Assembly (NCBI RefSeq): GCF_000621725.1
Contig: NZ_JHXM01000010.1
Span: 84,882 to 148,881 of the forward strand
DNA length: 64,000 nt
From: Xylanibacter brevis ATCC 19188
GTDB taxonomy: Bacteria > Bacteroidota > Bacteroidia > Bacteroidales > Bacteroidaceae
Direction: 5' to 3'
The notes beneath the pieces were generated by a model, which saw only the letters and a list, made by a program, of their open reading frames with translations, was not told the DNA's origin and ran no database searches. Below are positions 50,304-57,916 of this stretch, piece by piece. The first letter of the stretch is position 1. The number at the start of each line of letters is the position of its first letter. The translations under genes were made by a program, and so were the position numbers.

Positions 50304-50435
50304 TCAACCTACGAAGTTTATCAATATCTATGTTACCATATGTACACCTCTTAATCAACTGTTAGACAGTTTATTATCTTAATTTTTAAGGGGTTGTGAG
50401 GGCTTATGTTTGACCTCTCAAGCCCACTTTTTTTG

Positions 50436-50508
50436 TGAACCGCTTGGGGCTCGAACTCAAGACCCCAACATTAAAAGTGTTGTGCTCTACCAACTGAGCT
50501 AGTGGATC
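50436..50508 (-). pseudogene. Degenerate tRNA-Lys(TTT) copy
   Basis: 73 nt, nearly identical to the intact tRNA-Lys at 52351-52423, with the same anticodon loop CTTTTAA. The acceptor stem (GATCCAC/GCGGTTC) has two mismatches and the T stem (TTGAG/CCCAA) one, so folding is doubtful. It keeps the same promoter sequence upstream but lacks the terminator, which is found instead at the far side of the island (47528-47596). Confidence 0.8.
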
Positions 50509-50538
50509 AACCTCAGTGCTTTTAAATAAAAGCGGGTG

Positions 50539-50546
50539 CAAAGGTA
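50539..50546 (-). promoter_or_regulatory. -7 box of the degenerate tRNA-Lys
   Basis: TACCTTTG on the minus strand, 31 bases before the tRNA 5' end. The surrounding 38 bases match those before the intact copy with few changes. Confidence 0.7.
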
Positions 50547-50594
50547 CAAATTATGGCTAATAAAAATTTAAATCATATATAATTCGAACAAAAC

Positions 50595-50626
50595 GTTGTC
50601 TTTTTGCCCCAAAAGTTGTAATTTTG
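50595..50626 (+). promoter_or_regulatory. Promoter of the AlbA-type gene
   Basis: GTTG at 50595-50598, 20-bp spacer, TAATTTTG at 50619-50626; the gene starts 29 bases later. Confidence 0.65.
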
Positions 50627-50654
50627 CAAACATATTAGAAAGATAGAAGGTATT

Positions 50655-52142
50655 ATGACAATAGAGGATGTAAAAGTGATCATACAAGGTGACGAGACTC
50701 GTACGTTGGAAATGAAGAAAACAACGGGTGAGTTAAAGGATGGTATGCGTTCAGCTTGTGCCTTTCTTAATACCGCAGGTGGCTGGCTGTTCTTTGGTAT
50801 TGCCCCAACGACACTGAAGATACTTGGGCAGGAGGTGACAGACAATACACGAAAGGAGATTGCCAGAGAGGTTGCGAAGCTGGAACCACTGATAGATCTT
50901 CCTGTTGAATACATTGATGTACCGAATCGTCCAGACTGTCAGGTCATAGCCATTCATCTGGATGCTCCTTCTTATTGGGATGTACCATATACATACGATA
51001 ATAAACCGTATATGCGAATTGAGAGCACAACGGTAGTCATGCCTCGTGACATCTTCGAAGACCGTCTGATGCGTAGCAAATCTAATCGTCATAAATGGGA
51101 AGACCAGATTTGTGAAGGCATAACCATTGCTGATATGGAGGAACAGCGTATTCGTGGTGGTGTTCGTCTTGGCGTAGAACGGGGTAGGATGCCTGAGTCA
51201 TCGCTCATGGAAACTACGGAAAGCCTTGTTGAGAAACTAAAACTAACCACGAATGGGAAACTGAAAAATGCAGCAGCAGCATTGTTCCTCCGAGATACAA
51301 GTCAGTTTCCTCAGTTCCTGCTTCGCATGGCTCGCTTTCGTGGCAACGACAAGATGGAATTTGTCGACAACCAAAGAGCATATGGCAACTTCTTCACTTT
51401 GCTTGATGCTGGTATGGCGTTCTTTTTCAAACATCTTTCCCTCAGTGGCAAGATAGTGGGCTTTACAAGAGAAGAGAAACTGGAGATTCCAGCCGAAGCG
51501 TTGCGTGAAGCCTTGACGAATGCCCTTTGTCATAGGCAATTCCATAACACCAGTAGCTCCGTAGGCATCGCCATCTATGATGATCGTGTGGAGATTGAGA
51601 ACACTGGTCATTTGCCGGATGAATTGACTATTGAGACCATTAAGCAATCCCATCATTCATTTCCTCAGAACCCGACTATTGCTGATGTGTTATTCAAAAC
51701 AACATTCCTGGAGAACTGGGGCAGTGGTGTCGGTCGTATGGTAGATGCTTGTAAGCAAGCTAATCTTCCAGAACCAGAGTTCAATCAGAATGCGGCATTC
51801 GTGTGGGTCACGTTCAAACGTGCAACCATACAACCGTACAACCGTACAACCCCACAAGTTAATACCCCCTCAACCCCCTCAACCCCCTCAACCTCAAAAC
51901 GCGAGATAGCAAAAGCTAAGCGTTTAAAAGCTTTATTATCCGCTATTGGAGCAAATGGCTCAAATCTGAGAGCCTTGATGGAATCGATGCAGAGAAAGGA
52001 TAGAAAAGGATTTGTGAGCACATATATTGTGCCAAACATAGAAGCAGGTTATATTGCGATGCTTTATCCTGAGGCTCCAAATCATCCAATGCAATCATAC
52101 TATCTAACGAAGAAGGGCAGAGAGTTATTGGAACAACTCTAA
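50655..52142 (+). CDS. AlbA_4/Schlafen-type ATP-binding protein
   Basis: 495 residues. The N-terminal AlbA_4 domain (about 10-130) has ETRTLEMKKTTGELKDGMRS and CAFLNTAGGWLFFGIA. A GHKL-like ATPase domain follows (about 265-385) with IPAEALREALTNALCHRQF and WGSGVGRMVDACKQA. A short Pro/Ser/Thr linker (microsatellite-encoded PSTPSTPST) leads to a winged-helix-like C-terminus (YLTKKGRELLEQL). Such proteins are frequent accessory or defence-island genes; precise role unknown. It is the only intact gene between the two tRNA-Lys copies. Confidence 0.85.
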   Translation: MTIEDVKVIIQGDETRTLEMKKTTGELKDGMRSACAFLNTAGGWLFFGIAPTTLKILGQEVTDNTRKEIAREVAKLEPLIDLPVEYIDVPNRPDCQVIAIHLDAPSYWDVPYTYDNKPYMRIESTTVVMPRDIFEDRLMRSKSNRHKWEDQICEGITIADMEEQRIRGGVRLGVERGRMPESSLMETTESLVEKLKLTTNGKLKNAAAALFLRDTSQFPQFLLRMARFRGNDKMEFVDNQRAYGNFFTLLDAGMAFFFKHLSLSGKIVGFTREEKLEIPAEALREALTNALCHRQFHNTSSSVGIAIYDDRVEIENTGHLPDELTIETIKQSHHSFPQNPTIADVLFKTTFLENWGSGVGRMVDACKQANLPEPEFNQNAAFVWVTFKRATIQPYNRTTPQVNTPSTPSTPSTSKREIAKAKRLKALLSAIGANGSNLRALMESMQRKDRKGFVSTYIVPNIEAGYIAMLYPEAPNHPMQSYYLTKKGRELLEQL

Positions 52143-52224
52143 TAAGTGTTAATGAGCCATTTCGTGGTATATAAGCCAGTTTGTAAAATCTTGTTGTAGG
52201 GGCTAAGTGGTGCAAAAGTGGTGC

Positions 52225-52242
52225 TGATCCGCTTGTGGCTCG
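52225..52242 (-). repeat. Partial tRNA-Lys 3' end (attachment-site-like remnant)
   Basis: TGATCCGCTTGTGGCTCG matches the tRNA-Lys 3' end at 52351-52368 at 17 of 18 positions. It stands 126 bases before the intact tRNA, as expected of an att copy left by an integrative element. The rest of 52143-52288 shows no gene. Confidence 0.6.
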
Positions 52243-52288
52243 CGCTCGAGCTAGCTCGCTTTCACCAAGCATAGCGACTGAAAGAACC

Positions 52289-52356
52289 CTTGGGTGAGGG
52301 GCTCAAGCGTGAGAAAACAAAAGAAGAGGTCTTGCGACCTCTTCTTTTTGTGATCC
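52289..52356. terminator. tRNA-Lys downstream flank with terminator (right copy)
   Basis: The hairpin AAGAAGAGGTC-TTGC-GACCTCTTCTT (52321-52346) followed by T on one side and A on the other terminates tRNA-Lys (minus strand). The full 68-bp segment is repeated at 47528-47596. Confidence 0.88.
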
Positions 52357-52423
52357 GCTTGGGGCTCGAACCCAAGACCCCAACATTAAAAGTGTTGTGC
52401 TCTACCAACTGAGCTAGCGGATC
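52351..52423 (-). tRNA. tRNA-Lys, anticodon TTT
   Basis: 73 nt without encoded CCA. The acceptor stem GATCCGC/GCGGATC is fully paired, the anticodon stem is CAACA/TGTTG around CTTTTAA, and the T arm TTGGG-TTCGAGC-CCCAA. A -7 box lies 31 bases upstream and a hairpin terminator begins four bases downstream. This is the intact copy. Confidence 0.95.
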
Positions 52424-52453
52424 AACCTCAGTGCTTTTGAGTAAAAGCGGGTG

Positions 52454-52461
52454 CAAAGGTA
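52454..52461 (-). promoter_or_regulatory. -7 box of tRNA-Lys
   Basis: TACCTTTG on the minus strand, 31 bases before the tRNA 5' end, in a context shared with 50539-50546. Confidence 0.75.
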
Positions 52462-52486
52462 CGAACTTTTTTTGAACCCGCCAAAT

Positions 52487-53095
52487 TTATTGCGATGTTT
52501 TTTCGTTTTTTGCTTTTTCTTCGGCTATGGCATGCTGATAACAAGTGCGGCAAAGGGGCTCGTATTCTTGTGTTTCGCCCAGCAGCACGCGCTTGTCGTT
52601 TTGCACTTTTCGGTGACTGACGTAAGCCAGCGAACCGCATTTGACGCAGATGGCATGCACCTTGGTGACATCGTCGGCAATGGCGCAAAGGGCAGGCATA
52701 GGACCAAAGGGAACACCACGGAAGTCCATGTCAAGTCCTGCCACGATGACACGAACGCCACGGTTGGCCAGTTCGTTGCACACGTTGACAATGCCATCGT
52801 CGAAGAACTGAGCCTCGTCGATGCCCACCACGTCGATGTCGCTGGTCAGCAAGAGAATGCTGGCCGAGGATTCAATGGGTGTTGACTGGATATGTTTTTG
52901 GTCGTGGCTCACCACGTCTTCCTCGGAATAGCGCACATCAATGGCTGGTTTGAATATCTCCACGCGCTGCTTGGCAAACTGAGCGCGGCGCATGCGTCGG
53001 ATCAGTTCTTCGGTTTTTCCGGAAAACATGGATCCGCAAACCACTTCGATTCTGCCGGGACGATGGTTCTCGCCTGTTGTAGGATATGTAATCAT
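52487..53095 (-). CDS. tdk: Thymidine kinase
   Basis: Type II thymidine kinase of the salvage pathway. 202 residues with P-loop [15 protein letters not shown] (Lys27), GIDEAQFF, and the zinc Cys of CVKCGSLA and LCRTCY. The start ATG 53095 stands only four bases after the -7 box; no other Met precedes the P-loop, so a leaderless mRNA is likely. The C-terminus is Glu/Lys-rich. Confidence 0.96.
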   Translation of the reverse strand: MITYPTTGENHRPGRIEVVCGSMFSGKTEELIRRMRRAQFAKQRVEIFKPAIDVRYSEEDVVSHDQKHIQSTPIESSASILLLTSDIDVVGIDEAQFFDDGIVNVCNELANRGVRVIVAGLDMDFRGVPFGPMPALCAIADDVTKVHAICVKCGSLAYVSHRKVQNDKRVLLGETQEYEPLCRTCYQHAIAEEKAKNEKTSQ

Positions 53096-53099
53096 GGTG

Positions 53100-53107
53100 C
53101 AAAGATA
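53100..53107 (-). promoter_or_regulatory. -7 box of tdk, 4 nt before ATG
   Basis: TATCTTTG on the minus strand followed by CACC and then the ATG. Transcription would start at or next to the start codon. Confidence 0.65.
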
Positions 53108-53216
53108 GCAAAAAGTTTATACTTCGTAGTTCGTTGGTCAGAGTTTTTTTTAGTAAAATGTTGTTAATTTGCGCCAATTATGAATTGCGAACTACAAACA
53201 ATGAACTAAAAATCAC

Positions 53217-53224
53217 TACCTTTG
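53217..53224 (+). promoter_or_regulatory. -7 box of rsmI, 8 nt before ATG
   Basis: TACCTTTG followed by CATCCGAT and ATG 53233, leaving at most a few bases of 5' leader. Confidence 0.65.
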
Positions 53225-53232
53225 CATCCGAT

Positions 53233-53904
53233 ATGGGAACATTATATATAGTACCCACGCCTGTGGGCAATATGGAAGATATGACGCTGCGCGCCATACG
53301 CATCCTAAAGGAAGTCGATTTGATATTGGCCGAGGATACCCGTACATCGGGCATCCTGCTGAAGCATTTCGACATTAAGAATCAGTTGCTTTCCCATCAC
53401 AAATTCAACGAACATGGCACCAGTGCCTCGGTGGTTCAACGATTGCTGGCCGGACAAAACGTGGCACTGATCAGCGATGCAGGAACGCCCGGCATCAGCG
53501 ACCCTGGTTTCTTTCTGGCCCGTGAGGCTGTGAGGGCTGGGGTGGAGGTGCAGTGCCTGCCTGGAGCAACGGCTTTTGTGCCGGCGCTGGTGAGCAGCGG
53601 ACTGCCCTGCGACCGCTTTGCCTTCGAAGGCTTCTTGCCTCAGAAGAAAGGACGCCAGACGAAGTTGCAATCGCTGGTTGACGAGGAGCGCACCATGATT
53701 TTCTATGAGTCGCCCTACAGATTGTTAAAGACCCTGCAGCAGTTTGCTGAGTTTTTTGGTGCCGACCGCCAGGTGAGTGTGTGCCGAGAAATTTCGAAGA
53801 TACACGAAGAGAGCGTGCGTGGCAGTCTTGAGGAGGTCATTGCACACTTTACGGCTACCGAGCCCCGTGGCGAGATAGTCATTGTGCTGGCTGGAAAGAG
53901 TTGA
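53233..53904 (+). CDS. rsmI: 16S rRNA (cytidine-2'-O)-methyltransferase RsmI
   Basis: Methylates C1402 in the decoding centre. 223 residues from ATG 53233, the family start MGTLYIVPTPVGNMEDMTLR; in-frame codons upstream lie across the promoter. SAM-binding tetrapyrrole-methylase fold with LAEDTRTSGILLKHF, ISDAGTPGISDPG and FEGFLPQKKGRQ. Shorter than the E. coli protein (286) because the C-terminal extension is missing, as is usual in Bacteroidota. Confidence 0.95.
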   Translation: MGTLYIVPTPVGNMEDMTLRAIRILKEVDLILAEDTRTSGILLKHFDIKNQLLSHHKFNEHGTSASVVQRLLAGQNVALISDAGTPGISDPGFFLAREAVRAGVEVQCLPGATAFVPALVSSGLPCDRFAFEGFLPQKKGRQTKLQSLVDEERTMIFYESPYRLLKTLQQFAEFFGADRQVSVCREISKIHEESVRGSLEEVIAHFTATEPRGEIVIVLAGKS

Positions 53905-53952
53905 GCTTGCTTAAGATCTTAGTTTTTGAACATAATAAATATAATAAAGTAT

Positions 53953-54804
53953 ATGAAAAAGATTTTGGTATGGTGCGTTTGCATGTTGGCTGTTGTCGCA
54001 TGTAAGAATGGTGCTAAGGATGCCAATGACTTGGCTCTGAATCATACGATTGATTCGTTGAACAGAGTGAACTATCAGAAGGATAGCGAAATTAGCGATA
54101 TGCTGGAAACTCTGAACGTGATACAGGAAGGTTTTAAGGCCATCAACGAGGCTGAAGGTCGCGTCACCGTGGAGCGTACAGGTGAGGGCGCTAACAACGA
54201 GACCAAGATTCGTGAGAATGTGCAGTTTATCCAATCGAAACTTGCTGAGAACCGTGAGTTGATCAATAAGTTGCGCATCCGTCTGCGTGAAGGCAGCATT
54301 GCCAGCGAACAACTGAAGAAGACGGTGGAGAGCCTCTCTGAGCAGTTGCAGGCCAAGACTGCCGAGCTCGAGGAACTGCGTAAGGAACTGGCTGAGAAAG
54401 ATATCCACATTGCTGAGCTGGATGAAAAGGTAAGTAATCTGGCAGATAATGTGAGCACGCTGGCCGAGGACAACAAGCACAAGCAGGAGACCATCACGAC
54501 GCAGGATAAGGAGTTGAACACAGCTTGGTTTGTGTTTGGCACAAAGAAAGAGCTGAAAGAGCAGAACATCCTGAAGAAGGGTGAGGTGCTGCAGGGCAAC
54601 TTCAACAAGAACTACTTCACAAAGATCGACATCCGTGTGGATAAAGAGATCAAGTTGATGTCTCGCGATGCTAAGTTGCTGACCAATCATCCTGCCGGAA
54701 CTTACAACCTGTTGCGTGATGCCAACAAGCAGTATGTGCTGCGCATCACTGATCCCCAGCGCTTCTGGAGCACCAGTAAGTACCTGGTTGTTCAGGTAAA
54801 GTAA
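53953..54804 (+). CDS. Coiled-coil lipoprotein
   Basis: 283 residues from ATG 53953. The lipobox VVAC gives lipid on Cys17. Residues about 85-185 are a long coiled coil (LKKTVESLSEQLQAKTAELE, LAEKDIHIAELDEKVSNLAD). The C-terminal ~90 residues (NTAWFVFGTKKELKEQNIL) are compact, with a beta-rich end. Such proteins are widespread in Bacteroidota but uncharacterised; anchoring in the cell envelope is inferred. Ends at a strong shared terminator. Confidence 0.8.
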   Translation: MKKILVWCVCMLAVVACKNGAKDANDLALNHTIDSLNRVNYQKDSEISDMLETLNVIQEGFKAINEAEGRVTVERTGEGANNETKIRENVQFIQSKLAENRELINKLRIRLREGSIASEQLKKTVESLSEQLQAKTAELEELRKELAEKDIHIAELDEKVSNLADNVSTLAEDNKHKQETITTQDKELNTAWFVFGTKKELKEQNILKKGEVLQGNFNKNYFTKIDIRVDKEIKLMSRDAKLLTNHPAGTYNLLRDANKQYVLRITDPQRFWSTSKYLVVQVK

Positions 54805-54807
54805 TAT

Positions 54808-54852
54808 AAAAACAACATGCGACAGCCCATCGGGTTGTCGCATGTTGTTTTT
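54808..54852. terminator. Bidirectional terminator between lipoprotein gene and tadA
   Basis: A 21-bp stem, AAAAACAACATGCGACAGCCC with GGGTTGTCGCATGTTGTTTTT (one G-T pair), has a three-base loop and A/T runs on both sides. It serves the two converging genes. Confidence 0.95.
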
Positions 54853-54858
54853 ATGAGG

Positions 54859-55302
54859 TTAGCGTTTTTCGCGGAAGAACGTCTGCATCAACTCGCGACA
54901 TTCTTCTTCCAGTACGCCGCCTATGGCCTGCGCTTTCGGATGCAGGGCGTGGGCGGCATATTTCTGATAGCCGCGCTTCTCGTCGGCACAACCAAAGACC
55001 ACCCTTGGTATCTGTGCCCAACCGATGGCACCGGCGCACATCACGCAAGGCTCAACGGTGACGTAGAGCGTACATTCAGTGAGGTATTTGCCTCCCAGTT
55101 CGTTGGCAGCCATCGTGATAGCTTGCATCTCGGCATGTGCTGTCACGTCGGTCAGCGTCTCGGTCAGGTTGTGTGCGCGGGCAATAATTCTGTCCTTGCA
55201 CACCACAACAGCCCCAATGGGTATCTCTCCTTCGCGCAGTGCCAGCTGGGCTTCAGCCAGCGCTTTGCGCATATACTGTTCGTCTTTATTTTGTTGCTCC
55301 AT
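54859..55302 (-). CDS. tadA: tRNA-adenosine (A34) deaminase
   Basis: Converts A34 to inosine in tRNA-Arg(ACG). 147 residues with the zinc-site motifs HAEMQAI (H56, E58) and PCVMCAGAI (C86, C89). The start ATG 55302 lies four bases after the -7 box, implying a leaderless transcript. It shares a palindromic promoter with birA. Confidence 0.95.
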   Translation of the reverse strand: MEQQNKDEQYMRKALAEAQLALREGEIPIGAVVVCKDRIIARAHNLTETLTDVTAHAEMQAITMAANELGGKYLTECTLYVTVEPCVMCAGAIGWAQIPRVVFGCADEKRGYQKYAAHALHPKAQAIGGVLEEECRELMQTFFREKR

Positions 55303-55305
55303 GAT

Positions 55306-55337
55306 GCAAAAGTACGAAAATTATTTCGTACTTTTGC
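55306..55337. promoter_or_regulatory. Palindromic divergent promoter of tadA and birA
   Basis: GCAAAAGTACGAAA (55306-55319) and TTTCGTACTTTTGC (55324-55337) are perfect inverted copies around ATTA. Each arm holds a -7 box TACTTTTG pointing outward, and each box stands exactly four bases before the start codon (ATG 55302, GTG 55341). The whole intergenic region is 38 bp, so two polymerases cannot bind at once. Confidence 0.8.
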
Positions 55338-55340
55338 AAC

Positions 55341-56057
55341 GTGGAATGGAAAATCATTCATATTGACGAGACTGACAGCACCAACCGGTGGTTGTGCGAG
55401 CACCTGCAACCGGCGGTTGATGACCAGCAGTGCGTCGCTGTTTGGACCGACTACCAAACGGCGGGGCGTGGCTGTGGCACCAACACGTGGGAGTCGGAAC
55501 GTGGCAAGAACCTGCTGTTCTCGCTTCTGATTCATCCCCAGGCCCTTCCGGCCAACAAGCAGTTTCACATCTCAATGGCTATCTCGTTGGCCATCTGTCA
55601 GGTCCTTGATCAGCAGATAGGCGATGTCAGCATCAAGTGGCCCAACGATATCTATTGGCGCAACGGTAAGTTGGCGGGCATCCTCATAGAAAACCAGCTC
55701 CAGGGGACTGGCATCCATGACAGCATCATTGGCGTTGGTCTGAATGTGAATCAGCGCCAGTTTCTGTCGAAAGCCCCCAATCCGGTGTCGCTCTTTCAGA
55801 TTCATGGGCATGAGACCAGTCGTCAGCAGTTGTTGGAGGATATTCTGCAAGCCTTCGACCGCTTGTTGGACCAAGACCTGAAGGCTGCCTATTGTGCCCG
55901 TCTCTATCGTCGAAAGGGCTTTCATCCCTATGCCGATGCGAATGGTCCTTTTATGGCCGAGATAACAGATGTTGAGGCGGATGGCCATCTTTGTCTGTGC
56001 GACGACAATGGACAGAAGCGGCGCTATGCGTTCAAGGAGGTGAGCTTCATTATATAG
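55341..56057 (+). CDS. birA: Biotin-[acetyl-CoA-carboxylase] ligase
   Basis: Attaches biotin to carboxylase subunits. 238 residues starting with GTG 55341; the family N-terminus (WKIIHIDETDSTNRWL) begins two codons later and no in-frame ATG exists, so GTG is well supported. The biotinyl-AMP loop is TAGRGCGTNTWES (usually GRGR) and other motifs are VSIKWPNDIYW and KLAGILIE. There is no N-terminal DNA-binding domain, so it is not a BirA-type repressor. Confidence 0.94.
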   Translation: MEWKIIHIDETDSTNRWLCEHLQPAVDDQQCVAVWTDYQTAGRGCGTNTWESERGKNLLFSLLIHPQALPANKQFHISMAISLAICQVLDQQIGDVSIKWPNDIYWRNGKLAGILIENQLQGTGIHDSIIGVGLNVNQRQFLSKAPNPVSLFQIHGHETSRQQLLEDILQAFDRLLDQDLKAAYCARLYRRKGFHPYADANGPFMAEITDVEADGHLCLCDDNGQKRRYAFKEVSFII

Positions 56058-56110
56058 GTTGTTACGACCTCTTAGCAACGAAACAAAGTATAAACAAAAT
56101 ATTATTGATT

Positions 56111-56821
56111 ATGGCAAGATTTAAAAGAATCCTCCTGAAGCTCTCGGGCGAGAGTCTGATGGGAAAGCAGGGCTTCGGTATCGACCCTGAGCGTCTGAGC
56201 GACTATGCTCAGCAGATTAAGGAAATAGCCGAGATGGGTGTGCAGATTGGCATTGTCATTGGTGGTGGCAACATCTTCCGTGGCCTCAGTGGCAGTCAGA
56301 AAGGCTTCGACCGCGTGAAGGGCGACCAGATGGGCATGTGTGCCACAGTCATCAACTCGCTGGCCCTCTCGTCGGCACTGGGTGCCATTGGCGTGAAGAA
56401 CAAGGTGATGACGGCCATCCGCATGGAACCTATCGGTGAGTTCTATACCAAGTGGAAGGCCATCGAGGCTATGGAGCAGGGACAGGTGTGCATCTTCTCT
56501 GCAGGCACAGGCTCTCCTTACTTCACCACCGACACCGGTTCATCGTTGCGCGGCATCGAGATTGAGGCAGATGTGATGTTGAAGGGTACTCGTGTGGATG
56601 GAATCTACACGGCCGACCCCGAGAAGGATCCCACGGCAACCAAGTTTAATGATATCACTTATAAGGAGGTGTTGGCACGCGGTCTGAAGGTGATGGATCT
56701 CACCGCCATCTGCATGTGTCAAGACAATAATTTGCCTATCTATGTGTTCAATATGGACATCGTGGGCAATCTGAAAAAGGTGATGGAAGGCGAGGAGATT
56801 GGCACCTTGGTGCACAACTAA
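56111..56821 (+). CDS. pyrH: UMP kinase
   Basis: Phosphorylates UMP to UDP. 236 residues from ATG 56111 (MARFKRILLKLSGESLMGKQ). Amino-acid-kinase-fold motifs are IVIGGGNIFRG, FSAGTGSPYFTTDT and DGIYTADPEKDP. It follows birA by 53 bases; its 3' end faces the DUF4834 gene with seven bases between. Confidence 0.96.
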   Translation: MARFKRILLKLSGESLMGKQGFGIDPERLSDYAQQIKEIAEMGVQIGIVIGGGNIFRGLSGSQKGFDRVKGDQMGMCATVINSLALSSALGAIGVKNKVMTAIRMEPIGEFYTKWKAIEAMEQGQVCIFSAGTGSPYFTTDTGSSLRGIEIEADVMLKGTRVDGIYTADPEKDPTATKFNDITYKEVLARGLKVMDLTAICMCQDNNLPIYVFNMDIVGNLKKVMEGEEIGTLVHN

Positions 56822-56828
56822 TCGTTGT

Positions 56829-57209
56829 TTACTCCTCAACGAAATCTACATATTCGCCCTCATCCTGGGCGAATATTTTTTTGCTTGTATTTTCTCTTTG
56901 ATCAAAGATGGTGTGTCCGTCTTCGGTCCTTGTGGTGTAGGTCTTGTGCTGCTTAGCTTGCTCCTGATAGTTCTTCTGACTGCGCTCATTACTGCCTTTG
57001 AAGTAGTCTTTGGCAAACTGCGGACCTTGTCGCTCTTGTTGCTGATAGTAGTATTTGTTGGACTTGCGCTGAAACTCCTCGTCGCTCATCTCTCCATGCA
57101 TGTATCTGCGTACCATGCGTATGATTCTGCCAATATAGAACATCACCACCAGGAAAACCGAGGCGGCTGCAACAACAAGGGCGAGAAACAAAAATACGAA
57201 GAAATCCAT
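56829..57209 (-). CDS. DUF4834 small membrane protein
   Basis: 126 residues: an N-terminal transmembrane segment (FFVFLFLALVVAAASVFLVV), a basic juxtamembrane stretch, then a Gln/Tyr-rich cytoplasmic tail (KYYYQQQERQG) that ends acidic (EGEYVDFVEE). The IRMVRRYMHGEMSDEEF region is characteristic of DUF4834 in Bacteroidota. Function unknown. It is the third gene of the psd-pssA unit, suggesting an envelope role. Confidence 0.82.
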   Translation of the reverse strand: MDFFVFLFLALVVAAASVFLVVMFYIGRIIRMVRRYMHGEMSDEEFQRKSNKYYYQQQERQGPQFAKDYFKGSNERSQKNYQEQAKQHKTYTTRTEDGHTIFDQRENTSKKIFAQDEGEYVDFVEE

Positions 57210-57220
57210 GCGAAGTCTTT

Positions 57221-57895
57221 TTAGCGTTTATAGCAAAGGGCTGATAGGATGATATACCACAGAATGACCACAGCGATGCCTGCAATGCCAAGAGCGGCCA
57301 GCATCACGGCGCTGCTGATCACAAAGATATACTTCACCTCGTTGCCTTTCCATCCCCACGTCTTGAATTTCAGTGCAAACATGGGAACCTCTGACACGAG
57401 CAGATAGCTGAACACAAATACTAGTGCCAGCATACCATATATATATAATGGTGAAGAACTCAGCCAGTCGCCGCCACCTACTATCAGTGCACCCCAGAAC
57501 AGGGCGTTGGCAGGTGTGGGCAGTCCGATGAATCCCATGGCCTGTCGCTCGTCAAGGTTGAACTTAGCCAGTCGTAATGCCGAGAAGGCAGCCATGATAA
57601 AGGCCAGGAATGGCACCAGTGGGTGGTGGATATGCTGCTGACACAAGAAATCGAAGATGATGGCAGAGGGCGCAAAGCCAAAGGTGATATCGTCGGCCAG
57701 CGAGTCCAGCTCCTTGCCGATGGGCGAGGACACGTGGAGCAGGCGAGCCGTCATGCCGTCACAGAAGTCGAAGGCAGCACCAATCACGATGAACAGCAGT
57801 GCCAACTGATGTTCGCTCTGAAAGGCCCAATAGGTGGCGATGCAACCAGAAATCAGGTTGCAGCACGTGATGATGTTAGGTATGTGCTTCTTCAT
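57221..57895 (-). CDS. pssA: CDP-diacylglycerol-serine O-phosphatidyltransferase
   Basis: Makes phosphatidylserine in the inner membrane. 224 residues, about eight hydrophobic segments, with the CDP-alcohol phosphotransferase signature D-x2-DG-x2-AR-x8-G-x3-D-x3-D present as FDFCDGMTARLLH, then GKELDSLADD. It follows psd by 21 bases, so the two steps to phosphatidylethanolamine are co-expressed. Confidence 0.96.
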   Translation of the reverse strand: MKKHIPNIITCCNLISGCIATYWAFQSEHQLALLFIVIGAAFDFCDGMTARLLHVSSPIGKELDSLADDITFGFAPSAIIFDFLCQQHIHHPLVPFLAFIMAAFSALRLAKFNLDERQAMGFIGLPTPANALFWGALIVGGGDWLSSSPLYIYGMLALVFVFSYLLVSEVPMFALKFKTWGWKGNEVKYIFVISSAVMLAALGIAGIAVVILWYIILSALCYKR

Positions 57896-57916
57896 AGCAG
57901 TGCTTCTTTGAACAGC

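Larger units (their letters stand above)
47496..50375 (-). pseudogene. Decayed large polyvalent (phage/ICE-type) protein gene
   Basis: On the minus strand one long ancestral coding region can be followed from about 50375 to 47590 through frame changes and stops: an opening piece near 50372-50290, a piece 50303-50079 ending in TGA, pieces in two frames through 49909-48675, another frame at 48663-48475, and 48569-47496. Domain-like blocks alternate with Gly/Asn/Thr-rich linkers, as in the very large polyvalent proteins of Bacteroidota prophages and conjugative elements. At least three frameshifts, one nonsense codon and one small insertion show decay. The gene is bounded by tRNA-Lys sequences. 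Confidence 0.7.
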
